Below, piece after piece: positions 1 to 5,915 of a stretch of 5,915 bases of DNA. The notes under the pieces are model-generated. The model saw nothing but the letters and a program-made list of their open reading frames with translations. It searched no databases and had not been told where the DNA came from. Positions within the stretch are counted from its first letter, which is position 1, and every line of letters begins with the position of its first letter. The DNA is from a bacterium (GTDB taxonomy: Bacteria; Margulisbacteria; Marinamargulisbacteria; SXXA01), in the NCBI GenBank assembly GCA_018402095.1, contig JAGYJO010000093.1:1-5915 (forward strand). Reading direction: 5' to 3'. A program made the translations under genes and the position numbers.

Positions 1-705
1 GGTGTGAATTCTCCCTATTCGGAAATGTCTGACTTTCGGGGGCATATTCGCTTTGAAAATATCGGGTTTGGGTATTCAGACCACCATGCGCTTTTACAGG
101 ATATTAATTTTGAAGTAGCGCCCGGGGAGTCTTTGGCGATTTTGGGCGCCAGTGGGGTTGGTAAAACAACCTTGATATCTTTGTTGGTGAAGCTCTTGCA
201 GCCACAGCATGGCCGTATTTTACTCGATGGTCAGGACATTGCGACCATCCCGGATCGTTGCTTGCGGCATGTGGTTGGGTTTGTGCCACAGACGGTATTT
301 TTGTTTCAGGGAACCTTGAAAGACAATATTCTGATGGGGAGATCTGTGACGGATGTCTGCTGGGAAAAGGTCTGTCGTTTGTCTGGCGTCGCTGACTTGG
401 TGCAGCGTTTGGCGTCTGGATTTGAGACCGTAATAGGAGAAAAGGGCGCGACATTGTCTGGAGGTGAGCGTCAGCGTGTGGCTATTGCCAGAGCGCTTTT
501 GACAGACCCTCAGATCATTGTCTTGGATGAACCGTCGAACAATTTGGATGGGGAGGCAAAAGTACGCTTGCACCAGAGTCTTGTTTTGGCCAAGGAGGGC
601 AAGACATTGTTGCTGGTCACGCATGATGAGTCGTTAACTCAGGGGGTTAGTAAGGTTTTGACATTAAAAACACCTGGTGTAGGAAATGGGGATATCGTCG
701 CATGA
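1..705 (+). CDS. ABC exporter ATP-binding domain, 5'-truncated by window edge
   Basis: This is the nucleotide-binding domain that hydrolyses ATP to drive an ABC exporter at the inner membrane. The frame is open from base 1, so the start lies outside the window; the GTG at position 4 is probably internal. Numbering from that codon, the sequence shows an A-loop Tyr24, Walker A GASGVGKT (48-55), Q-loop Gln96, signature LSGGERQR (151-158), Walker B IIVLDE (171-176), D-loop with Asp182 and switch His207. All catalytic residues are present. The order of motifs and the GEKGATLSGGE context are typical of exporters that fuse a membrane domain to the ATPase (MsbA/HlyB/LapB-like), so an upstream membrane domain is inferred but not seen. 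The stop overlaps the next start as ATGA (702-705), implying translational coupling with the lipoprotein. The substrate cannot be told. The ATPase assignment is certain; the exporter subfamily is inferred. Confidence 0.93.
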   Translation, partial: GVNSPYSEMSDFRGHIRFENIGFGYSDHHALLQDINFEVAPGESLAILGASGVGKTTLISLLVKLLQPQHGRILLDGQDIATIPDRCLRHVVGFVPQTVFLFQGTLKDNILMGRSVTDVCWEKVCRLSGVADLVQRLASGFETVIGEKGATLSGGERQRVAIARALLTDPQIIVLDEPSNNLDGEAKVRLHQSLVLAKEGKTLLLVTHDESLTQGVSKVLTLKTPGVGNGDIVA

Positions 706-1403
706 AAAAGCGGATAGGGGTGATTGTTTTAGGACTTTTGTGTGTCGTCAGTCTGTCGGGCTGTAAATATATGCGATTGTTGCAATTCAAAAGCCAATTT
801 CAGAATTTTTCCAAATACTTTGTTTTTATCAAATCGCCCACCAAGCCAGGCGTGCGGTGTCTACATCCCTTGCTTATCCCTGATGATATTTTGTTGTTGT
901 CCGACGGGGTGTCTCCAAGTGTGGTCAAAACAACTGAAGGGGTAACGACATGGGCGTTTATTATGAAAAAGGACTCCCCGCGATCAGATACCCAACCATC
1001 GGTCTTAACCATTGCTTTGGAATTTAATGCCGAAAAACAACTGACAAGGGCTTTTTATCCCAGTCAATTTTCAGCGATATTTCATCCGGATTTTGTGCCA
1101 CAACTCCTGGAAAGAGTGGGGAATGCGCGTGTTGATGTTGCCGATAGAGGTCTAGAGGGAGATAAATCCCCGTTTCCTGAGGAATGGATTCCTGATCGCA
1201 GTAAGATTGTGCAGCACTTGGGAGAACCGACTTCTGAAATTGTGTCTAACAATGAGACTCTGTTGTCCTATCGCTACACCCTTGAAGGTGGGTCTGGGGA
1301 TGTGAAGCCCTATATTATGATTGCCATTTCTCCGCTTACACAGAAAGCCCGATGGGTTCAAACAACCGTATTTGGGAGTCAAATGACGATTAGGCTGATA
1401 TGA
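702..1403 (+). CDS. Uncharacterised lipoprotein, operon partner of the ABC exporter
   Basis: This is a 233-residue lipoprotein of unknown function. The N-terminus has a KKR charged region, a hydrophobic stretch (residues 5-17) and the lipobox LSGC with the acylated cysteine at residue 21. Residue +2 is Lys, not Asp, so outer-membrane localisation is expected under the Lol rule. The start is fixed by the ATGA overlap with the ATPase gene, with a purine-rich GGGGA about nine bases upstream. Residues 169-192 (IVQHLGEP, then LLSYRYTL) recall the 'lGxP ... Y.Y' pattern of BamE/SmpA-like small lipoproteins; the similarity is weak and I do not assign that family. The rest is mixed hydrophobic/polar with no further membrane segment. 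Position in the operon suggests an envelope component working with the exporter. The gene is full length with no frame damage. Confidence 0.85.
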   Translation: MKKRIGVIVLGLLCVVSLSGCKYMRLLQFKSQFQNFSKYFVFIKSPTKPGVRCLHPLLIPDDILLLSDGVSPSVVKTTEGVTTWAFIMKKDSPRSDTQPSVLTIALEFNAEKQLTRAFYPSQFSAIFHPDFVPQLLERVGNARVDVADRGLEGDKSPFPEEWIPDRSKIVQHLGEPTSEIVSNNETLLSYRYTLEGGSGDVKPYIMIAISPLTQKARWVQTTVFGSQMTIRLI

Positions 1404-1426
1404 CATTTAGACAAAAGGAGATTGCG

Positions 1427-1783
1427 ATGAGAATTTTAAAATTAATGTGTTTGGGCTGTTTGGTGTGGATAGGGTTGGGGACCTCGGTGTGTGCACTAGA
1501 CCTTGCCAAGGTGGGGATGTTTGCCGCTGGTTTTGCGTCAGGGACGGTGTTTCACGAAGTGGGGGCATTAGGTGGCGACGGCGATTGCGTTGGGAGGAGA
1601 GATTCGTGGTTTTATTTTCAGGGTGTAGAGGTTGGTTTTAACGAGAGTGACCCAGATCGTCGAAATGAAAAACTGAGACCAATGATATTGGGTGGTTATG
1701 TGGCACAAAGTTTGGCGACAGAGGTGATTATCAATCAAAAGACTGGCATGAAAATGACTATGCCTGGGGTGATGGGAGTCTGA
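1427..1783 (+). CDS. Small exported protein, probably C-terminally truncated
   Basis: This is a 118-residue protein that I do not recognise. I prefer the ATG at 1427 because AAGGAG lies six bases upstream (1415-1420); the in-frame ATG at 1400 overlaps the lipoprotein stop but has no good ribosome binding site. From 1427 the protein begins MRILK, followed by a hydrophobic core and a likely signal peptidase I site after VCA (residue 23), so it should be exported. The mature part has a small-residue-rich segment with FASGTVFHE (36-44) and a second amphipathic stretch, ILGGYVAQSLATEVI (87-101). The His-Glu pair is not enough to call a metalloprotease. The end looks unnatural: the frame runs into TGA at 1781, but the bases after it still read like protein (SNPIRYYVFGQ) up to another TGA at 1841, and an IS end begins 14 bases later. 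This may be a broken gene. It is the third member of the ABC-lipoprotein operon. Confidence 0.65.
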   Translation: MRILKLMCLGCLVWIGLGTSVCALDLAKVGMFAAGFASGTVFHEVGALGGDGDCVGRRDSWFYFQGVEVGFNESDPDRRNEKLRPMILGGYVAQSLATEVIINQKTGMKMTMPGVMGV

Positions 1784-1856
1784 ATTCTCGTCAGTCTGAG
1801 TAACCCCATTCGGTACTATGTTTTTGGGCAAAAAGACAAATGATCTTGGGCTTTAT
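1784..1856 (+). pseudogene. Possible decayed 3' tail of the exported-protein gene
   Basis: The bases after the TGA at 1781 continue in the same frame for 19 codons with protein-like content (ILVSLSNPIRYYVFGQKDK) before TGA at 1841. Shifting one frame then gives NDLGLY, which runs directly into the left end of the IS66 element at 1857. I infer that the upstream gene once continued here, was cut by the IS and has since collected a nonsense change and an indel. The alternative is ordinary intergenic sequence that happens to be open for 57 bases. No hairpin terminator is evident in this gap. Confidence 0.35.
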
Positions 1857-1869
1857 GTAACTATCTAGC
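1857..1869 (+). repeat. Left terminal inverted repeat of the IS66 element
   Basis: GTAACTATCTAGC is the exact reverse complement of 3503-3515. It starts with the GTAA that characterises IS66-family termini. One further base (T at 1856 against A at 3516) also pairs, which may be chance. Confidence 0.88.
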
Positions 1870-2071
1870 TCTACCTGAGTGCAAAAGCGGTATCAGAAAA
1901 CCTCGTGTCAAGAGGCAATTTCAGGTAGCTTTGTTCAGCAAATAAAATGTGGTAATAGGTGATCATTTGGCTACAAAAAGAGTTTTTTTCAAATAAAAAG
2001 AGGTATGTGGCTAAAAGGGTCTTAAAATAGGCGGGTTACACTCAACTGAAAGGGGTGTTCAAAAGTGGGTT

Positions 2072-2080
2072 TGCTATAAT
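2072..2080 (+). promoter_or_regulatory. Extended -10 promoter of the IS66 transposase
   Basis: TGCTATAAT is a consensus extended -10 element (TGn followed by TATAAT at 2075-2080). No good -35 box lies at the usual spacing, which an extended -10 can tolerate. The transposase ATG is at 2087, only seven bases downstream, so a transcript starting at the normal distance would be nearly leaderless. No Shine-Dalgarno sequence is present. Confidence 0.5.
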
Positions 2081-2086
2081 GTAGGT

Positions 2087-3507
2087 ATGGAATTAGTAAA
2101 GAAGGAACTGAAGAAGCTCAGCAAAAACCAACTCATAGAGATCATCTTGTTGCAAGACAAGCAGATTAAACTGCAGCAAGAACAGATTAGAATGCAACAA
2201 GAATAAATCAAAACCCAACAGGGACAGATCCGAGCTCTGAGGTTGTTTAATAGCTCGCCTAGAAAGATAGTGAGACGAGCTCAAAGCCCCCAAGAAGATC
2301 CGAATAAGGCAAAGCGAAACCAGTCTTTGCGCAAGAAAAGCGGAAACGGCCTGGCGGGGCGAAGCCGGGCATCCGGGGAAAACACGTCAGCAAGAACCCC
2401 CAGGATGAAGTGGTCGGGCGTCAGCCGCAGATCAATGCTCGGGCTGTGGTGCCGGGCTGATATCACGCAATCTGAATGCGGAGACACGCGTCAAGAAATC
2501 GATATTCCACCATAAAAGCATATGTCACAGAATATCAAAAAATGGAATCACCTGTCAGTGGTCATGATGATGTGGGCTGTCAGACCGTATCACGCCCACC
2601 TACAACTCTTGGCAACAACGACTCAAGTCATTCCTGGTATACCTCATGTTGCTCACGTTCCGCCCGGCGCCCGCCTGACACAATTGATGAACGATTGTTT
2701 GCATACAGATCTGCAAACGCAGCATTGAGAACGCCCTTGGAGGAAACAGCAACAAAAAAGCGATGCTGGTTTATCATCAGATTATGACCTTGATAAAGCA
2801 GGGTGGGTGGTTGGACTAGATGAAACAGGCTGTCAAGGTTGAGGGAAAACGATAGTGGGCACGACATGGCAAAGTGATCTGGGAGCCATTGATGGCACGA
2901 CCAACGTCAGTATACACGTTGTCAAAACCTGTTTTGGTGAAGATTATCAAGGCAATTCCTGCGCCACGACTGCTGGTCTGCGTAACAATACTGCTGCAGT
3001 CCGGCCATCGGGCAATGCCACCCCACATACAACGAGATCTCAGGTTTTTGGTAAAGACATGTAAACGTGGGCCCAGTGCGTTGAATGCCGCTTTTTATTG
3101 GCATCCCAAAAGCCCGTGGATCACATCTTTCAGAGGGATTAGCCCCCAGGATCTGAACGTCTGTGATTCAGAATATCATCAAAACTGAAGCTATGAGTTT
3201 TTAGTCAAAAACGGGAATTAAGAATACACACTGAAAACTTCTAAAAGTGGATCATCAAAACACTCAGGATTCTATTTTGCTTTTTATGTCAGACCCAAAC
3301 ATTCCTTTCCCATGCAACAACAGGCCTGAACGGGCCATTCAGATACAATAAGGTTACAAAAAATATCGGGTGGCTTTAGAAGTCGGAGAGGGGCCCAGCG
3401 TCATGCTATATTGCTCTACGGTTGAAACCGCTAAAAAGCAACGCCTCAATATCTTATCCACTATCAACACACCCTCAATCAGTCCCTCAGGTATTTGCGG
3501 GGGCTAG
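2087..3507 (+). pseudogene. tnpC: IS66-family transposase TnpC, multiply frameshifted
   Basis: This is a relic of the DDE transposase of IS66 elements. About 1420 bases remain, the length expected for TnpC of roughly 470 residues, so decay is by small indels and point changes. From the ATG at 2087 come ELKKLSKNQLIEIILLQ and a Gln-rich coiled coil with a TAA at 2204. Then follow the NKAKRNQSLRKKSG linker, PGG (frame of 2341), the zinc-site fragment CSGCG (2436-2450), EIDIPP, KAYVTEYQ (frame of 2512) and GHDDVGC. The catalytic pieces are LDETGC (Asp at 2819), HDCW (Asp at 2968) and NNRPERAI (Glu at 3328), followed by KKQRLNILSTI near the end. HIQRDLRFLVK (about 3024-3056) matches the family's 'cNAHhLRdL' segment. 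These pieces occupy all three frames, so no functional protein can be made. Confidence 0.9.
2162..2239 (+). repeat. 21-bp tandem repeat encoding Gln-rich heptads
   Basis: Three imperfect 21-base units (2162-2182, 2183-2203, 2204-2224) and a partial fourth encode QIKLQQE, QIRMQQE, a stop followed by IKTQQG, and QIRAL. This is the coiled-coil region near the N-terminus of IS66 transposases. Comparing the units shows that the TAA at 2204 sits where a Gln codon stood, so a single C-to-T change explains the stop. Confidence 0.75.
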
Positions 3508-3515
3508 ATAGTTAC
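3503..3515 (-). repeat. Right terminal inverted repeat of the IS66 element
   Basis: GCTAGATAGTTAC is the perfect complement of the left end. The TAG at 3505-3507, inside this repeat, ends the last readable transposase frame, so the transposase reading frame probably stopped within the terminal repeat. Confidence 0.88.
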
Positions 3516-3782
3516 ACAACATCTGTAATCAGAACTGGGAGCCATCTTTAGAAAACAAGAAAATATATCAGTTTCTGTTACAACAGCCCAAAGTAGTGCG
3601 CCTGCAGGCGGTGGATTGCACAGTTGGGCCATATTTGGAGATCACGAAAAAGGAAATTTAGTTACCGAAGAATTATCGAAGGGATAATCAGAGAGGAAGT
3701 CTTTTGTATAGAGAATAAATACCCGCTTGTAGTCAGAGGAACCCTTGCGGAGCCCCACGAACGAGGTCTTGTTACTTTATAG
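3516..3782 (+). pseudogene. Degraded coding remnant, possibly the 3' end of cas3
   Basis: No intact gene is present, but two open stretches look like protein. Frame 2 (3516-3661) gives NWEPSLENKK, then LLQQPKVVRLQAVD and GPYLEITKKE before TAG. Frame 0 (3597-3782) ends with REEVFCIENKYPLVVRGT and ERGLVTL before TAG. The pattern of a 'VRL' strand, then 'LP..yR', a 'PLVV' strand and a final 'GL' resembles the C-terminal end of type I-E Cas3 nucleases. A location just upstream of casA is where cas3 usually sits. The match is from memory and weak; it could instead be the rest of the gene interrupted at 1856. If it is cas3, about nine tenths of the gene, including the HD nuclease and helicase motifs, is missing. 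Confidence 0.4.
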
Positions 3783-3866
3783 TCCCCATTATACCTAACA
3801 TTGTATTACGAATTCAAACCTGTTTCAGTCATACAATTGTGATGCATAAGCAAGATCAGAGCTCTT
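3783..3866 (+). other. Gap upstream of casA, no clear signal
   Basis: This is an AT-rich stretch between the possible cas3 tail and the casA start. TACAAT at 3832-3837 could act as a -10 box, but no -35 is correctly spaced. Upstream of the ATG at 3867 there is only a weak purine run (AAGATCAGAG) as a ribosome binding site. Confidence 0.3.
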
Positions 3867-4331
3867 ATGAACCTCAATAGATCCCTGGATTCCTATCAGA
3901 TTAAAGGCAAGGCCGACATTGTTCTCCCTGGCAGATAGTCAAAAAACAGAAGACCCCATTAGTCCTCTCTATTCCGCGTCCTGATTTTCAGGGTGCAGTG
4001 GTGCAGTTTTTGATCGCACTGTTGCAAACGGCATATATGCTGGAACGGAGCGACCGTGGCGAGAATTGCGCAAAGAGTCCGCCGCAAGGGATGTCTTGGC
4101 AGCAGCTGGATAAGTATCGCTATGTCTTTAATTTGGATGGGACGGGCCGCGCTTTATGCAGATATTGATCCGACATTGGACAAGATTGCTCCCGGTGTCA
4201 TTTCTTCGCTATTGATAGATGAGCCTGGCGAAAAAATCGCCAAAAGACAACAAAGACTCCTTTTAAACGCGCGGAACGGTCTCTCATATGTCGCTGTCCT
4301 ATGACGATGGCGTTGTACACCTTGCAGCTCA

Positions 4332-5483
4332 ATGCGCCGGCTGGGGGCTGGCTACAGGACGTCCCTGCGTGGGGGTGGGCCAGGCTGGACAACGCTGGTC
4401 ATTCCTAAAGATAAAGATCTGGAAGAGCCTACCCTTTGGCAATTGCTATGGTTGAACGTCATGTCCGAGGAGGTTTTGGGGAATCTCACCACAACGGCCA
4501 AAGATGCAGATGATTGTGAAGAGAATCATATTTTCCCATGGATGTATTCGACACGGACCAGCGAAAAAGGCGGACGTACAGAGACGACGATGCCCGTAGA
4601 TTGTGATTGGCGGCAGGTGTATTGGGCAATGCCCAGTCGTGTTCGTCTCCAATTCCCTGTGGTTCAGGCGCGTTGTGGGATTTCGTTTGCAGAAACGGCT
4701 TGTGTGGCTGGGTATGTGACCAAAAACTATGGGGCGAACTATGTGGGCTGGCGGCATCCACTGAGTCCGCATTACCAGTCAAAAGGAGACTGGTTGCCCA
4801 TACACCCTCAGCCGGGTGGTATGAGTTACCGCCATTTTTTGGGGTGGACATTGGGGAATGGAGGTCCCAAGAACGGCATTGAAACGGCTAAAATTGTGTC
4901 TCTGTATAGACGTGTTCGAGCCGGATACGGTGTCTCTCTTTGGGCCTTTGGCTATGATATGGACAATGCGAAAGCAAGAGGCTGGCAAGAAGCGGTGATG
5001 CCGCTGTTTGTCTTTGCGGAAGATGAAAGTGGCGATAAAACAAAGGCGCTGCAAAGTATCGTCACGGATATCCTCTCGGCCACCGAGGAAGTGGCGTCCA
5101 ACCTGCGGAGCTGCGTGAGAAATGCATGGAAGGTAGAACGCGGGGATTTGAGCTTTGTGGTGACCGCGTTTTGGCAGGAGACGGAGATGGCGTTTTACCG
5201 TTTGGTGAATGACATTCATACACGTGTCAACAGTGTTCCGGCTGATCAGGCCGATGATCTGAGAAAAGAGTGGCATGGGGTTATTTGCAAAAAAACGGAA
5301 GAGATTTTTGACAAGGCGGTGATGACTTCTGATATTACCTTCGAAGATACAGAGAAAATTGTGAGGTCCAGGCAGAATTTGCGAGGGTATAATCGTAAAA
5401 AGACTATATTAAATGCCCTGCATATTCCGATAGAATCTAAAGCAGGTGTAAAAAAGAATAAGAAAAAGGAGGCCTCATTATGA
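4332..5483 (+). CDS. casA: Intact 3' portion of casA: Cse1 C-terminal 383 codons
   Basis: This is the undamaged part of the gene. Counting from the ATG at 4332, motifs in order are GYRTSLRGGGP (7-17), PWMYSTRTSE (69-78), VYWAMPSRVRL (96-106), a cysteine pair (Cys115, Cys124) where the family often has a zinc-like C..C site, YGANYVGWRHPLSPHY (133-148), YRHFLGW (166-172) and AFGYDMDNAKARGW (205-218). Residues after about 225 are helical and charged, matching the C-terminal four-helix bundle of Cse1, and end in a Lys-rich tail. The ATG at 4332 has no Shine-Dalgarno and falls in the middle of a conserved region, so I do not believe it is a natural start; it is simply the first ATG after the last frame change. 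AAGGAGG near the 3' end serves casB. If made, the product would lack the N-terminal domain that contacts the crRNA 5' handle. Confidence 0.85.
   Translation: MRRLGAGYRTSLRGGGPGWTTLVIPKDKDLEEPTLWQLLWLNVMSEEVLGNLTTTAKDADDCEENHIFPWMYSTRTSEKGGRTETTMPVDCDWRQVYWAMPSRVRLQFPVVQARCGISFAETACVAGYVTKNYGANYVGWRHPLSPHYQSKGDWLPIHPQPGGMSYRHFLGWTLGNGGPKNGIETAKIVSLYRRVRAGYGVSLWAFGYDMDNAKARGWQEAVMPLFVFAEDESGDKTKALQSIVTDILSATEEVASNLRSCVRNAWKVERGDLSFVVTAFWQETEMAFYRLVNDIHTRVNSVPADQADDLRKEWHGVICKKTEEIFDKAVMTSDITFEDTEKIVRSRQNLRGYNRKKTILNALHIPIESKAGVKKNKKKEASL
5467..5472 (+). promoter_or_regulatory. Ribosome binding site of casB
   Basis: A strong Shine-Dalgarno AGGAGG within AAAAAGGAGGCC ends about seven bases before the casB ATG at 5480. 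It supports the chosen start and means casB could be initiated directly, even though casA upstream is broken. Confidence 0.7.
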
Positions 5484-5915
5484 CCGAAACGGCGGTAGAT
5501 ACAACGGTTTCCCCAAAAGTCCAAAGATCTGAGCCTGAGGCCATCGTGGCCAACTGGTGGAGAGATCTCAATGATGCACGCAAACCACGGTCCCTCAGAA
5601 ATCGTCCAAGAAATCCCTTTGATTCGGGAGACAGTGCTGAGTTGCGTCGTTGCAAGACAGTGGACGATATTGTGCTCAATAGCCAGGCCTTTCACACGCT
5701 GAGGAAGCGTCTCAAAGGGACATCGTGGGAGCGTGCAGATGTATTGAGGATTGCTGTTGTTGCGGGTGTTTTGTCTCACGTCCGGCTTGATGCCAAAGTG
5801 TCGCTACCCCAGGCTCTTGGGAATAAAACAAAGTCAGATCAGGCTTCAAAAGAGGCCGTTCGTTTGCGGTTCCAGCGTTTGATCCAGCACCAAACACACG
5901 AAGATGTTTTTCGTC
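5480..5915 (+). CDS. casB: Type I-E Cascade small subunit CasB/Cse2, 3'-truncated by window edge
   Basis: CasB (Cse2, Cas11 family) forms the dimeric belly of type I-E Cascade and stabilises the R-loop. The first 145 residues are visible and the frame stays open to the edge. Family features are a Trp-Trp pair (26-27, in NWWRDL), the DSAELRRCKTVDD segment (51-63), which is the Cse2 'G..AeLRR' motif, a helix with VLRIAVVAGVLSHVR (88-102) and the start of the conserved RLRFQRLIQ block (128-136). The N-terminal 20 residues are polar and variable. The ATG overlaps the casA stop as ATGA (5480-5483), the usual coupling in this operon. No damage is seen. casC (cas7), casD (cas5), casE (cas6), cas1 and cas2 would be expected downstream but are not visible. 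Confidence 0.9.
   Translation, partial: MTETAVDTTVSPKVQRSEPEAIVANWWRDLNDARKPRSLRNRPRNPFDSGDSAELRRCKTVDDIVLNSQAFHTLRKRLKGTSWERADVLRIAVVAGVLSHVRLDAKVSLPQALGNKTKSDQASKEAVRLRFQRLIQHQTHEDVFR

Larger units (their letters stand above)
1857..3515 (+). mobile_element. Complete but inactive IS66-family insertion sequence (TnpC-only type)
   Basis: The element is 1659 bp long, bounded by a perfect 13-bp terminal inverted repeat, GTAACTATCTAGC at the left and its complement at the right. IS66-family ends are known to begin with GTAA. A second block shared by both ends is TACCTGAG at 1872-1879 against CTCAGGTA at 3486-3493. The interior carries one transposase relic (2087-3507) and no visible TnpA or TnpB gene. 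That fits the single-ORF IS66 subgroup, whose members are about this size. Bases 1857-2086 are the non-coding left part, AT-rich, in which I see no other gene. IS66 normally makes an 8-bp target duplication, but the flanks GGCTTTAT (1849-1856) and ACAACATC (3516-3523) do not match. The element must be immobile unless a transposase acts in trans. Confidence 0.88.
3867..5483 (+). pseudogene. casA: Type I-E Cascade large subunit CasA/Cse1 (Cas8e), frameshifted in its 5' third
   Basis: CasA is the large Cascade subunit that recognises the PAM and helps recruit Cas3. The span would encode about 538 residues, normal for the family. The frame path is MNL at 3867 (frame 0); DPWIPIR at 3880 through DPI at 3958 (frame 1); VLSIPRPDFQGA at 3962, then FLIALLQTAY and YVFNLDG (frame 2); ADIDPTLDKIAPGVISS at 4158 (frame 0); SPKDNKDSF and RGTVSHMSLS at 4237-4299 (frame 1, with a TAA at 4264); MTMALYTLQLNAPAGG at 4301 (frame 2); then AGYRTSLRGGGP and onwards (frame 0). 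Consecutive pieces join without gaps to give the family order, so these are single-base indels, several in homopolymer runs (A6 at 4231, T4 at 4261, G5 near 4343). No full-length CasA can be translated. Sequencing error is the main alternative. Confidence 0.9.

Noticed and set aside
1400..1426. ATG at 1400 as the start of the small exported protein
   Set aside because: It overlaps the lipoprotein stop but lacks a Shine-Dalgarno and would place nine polar residues before the signal peptide; the ATG at 1427 has AAGGAG six bases upstream.
2243..2515. 90-codon open frame as an independent gene
   Set aside because: It is the same frame as the transposase start, continuing after the TAA at 2204, and its content matches the IS66 transposase linker and zinc region.
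2874..3188. 104-codon open frame as a separate hypothetical protein
   Set aside because: It overlaps the catalytic core of the transposase relic; HIQRDLRFLVK in it is the conserved IS66 'AHhLRdL' segment.
3801..3837. casA promoter with TTGTAT and TACAAT
   Set aside because: The spacer is about 25 bases, far beyond the normal 16-18, and no better -35 box is present.
4056..4304. 82-codon open frame as a separate gene
   Set aside because: Only its middle part (ADIDPTLDKIAPGVISS) is meaningful, as one piece of the casA frame path; its start lies in a region where the CasA homology is in another frame.
3867..4350. Programmed ribosomal frameshifting in casA
   Set aside because: Six or more separate shifts within 500 bases, without consistent slippery heptamers or stimulatory structures, cannot be a workable recoding scheme; decay or sequencing error is far simpler.
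4779..5276. 165-codon minus-strand frame
   Set aside because: It is fully antisense to conserved casA sequence, rich in His and Arg, with no recognisable motif: a shadow frame.
5246..5779. 177-codon minus-strand frame
   Set aside because: It spans the casA-casB junction in antisense, while both sense genes match known families.
1..5915. CRISPR array
   Set aside because: I looked for regularly spaced direct repeats of about 28-29 bases because of the type I-E genes and saw none; any array would lie outside the window.

Overview
The window reads as chromosomal DNA of a Gram-negative bacterium. The evidence is a lipoprotein with a clear lipobox, a Sec-type signal peptide, an exporter-type ABC ATPase, Shine-Dalgarno/ATGA-coupled operons and type I-E CRISPR-Cas genes. 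The middle third is full of broken but recognisable genes, so this is a genome with much pseudogene decay, as in host-restricted or recently bottlenecked lineages. I cannot name the organism from sequence alone.

Layout on the + strand. (1) Positions 1-1783 hold a tightly packed operon: the nucleotide-binding end of an ABC exporter, a 233-residue lipoprotein overlapping it by ATGA, and a small exported protein that seems to have lost its C-terminal part. (2) Positions 1857-3515 are a complete but dead IS66-family element of the single-transposase (TnpC-only) kind. It is 1659 bp long, its ends still start with GTAA and form a perfect 13-bp inverted repeat, and the transposase is scattered over all three frames. 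(3) Positions 3516-3782 hold a short degraded coding remnant that may be the 3' end of cas3. (4) Positions 3867-5483 are casA (cse1, Cas8e), the large subunit of type I-E Cascade. Its first 480 bases or so have at least six frame changes, whereas the last 380 codons are clean. (5) casB (cse2) overlaps the casA stop by ATGA and runs off the right edge with an intact frame.

Read together, an IS66 element sits between an envelope/export operon and a type I-E cas operon. The usual cas3 gene next to casA is absent apart from a possible tail. Interference should be dead here, because neither cas3 nor a full-length casA can be read, although casB and probably genes beyond the window remain open. No 8-bp target duplication flanks the IS. 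That suggests a rearrangement between IS copies, or decay of the flanks, rather than one simple insertion. No CRISPR array, tRNA or rRNA is visible.
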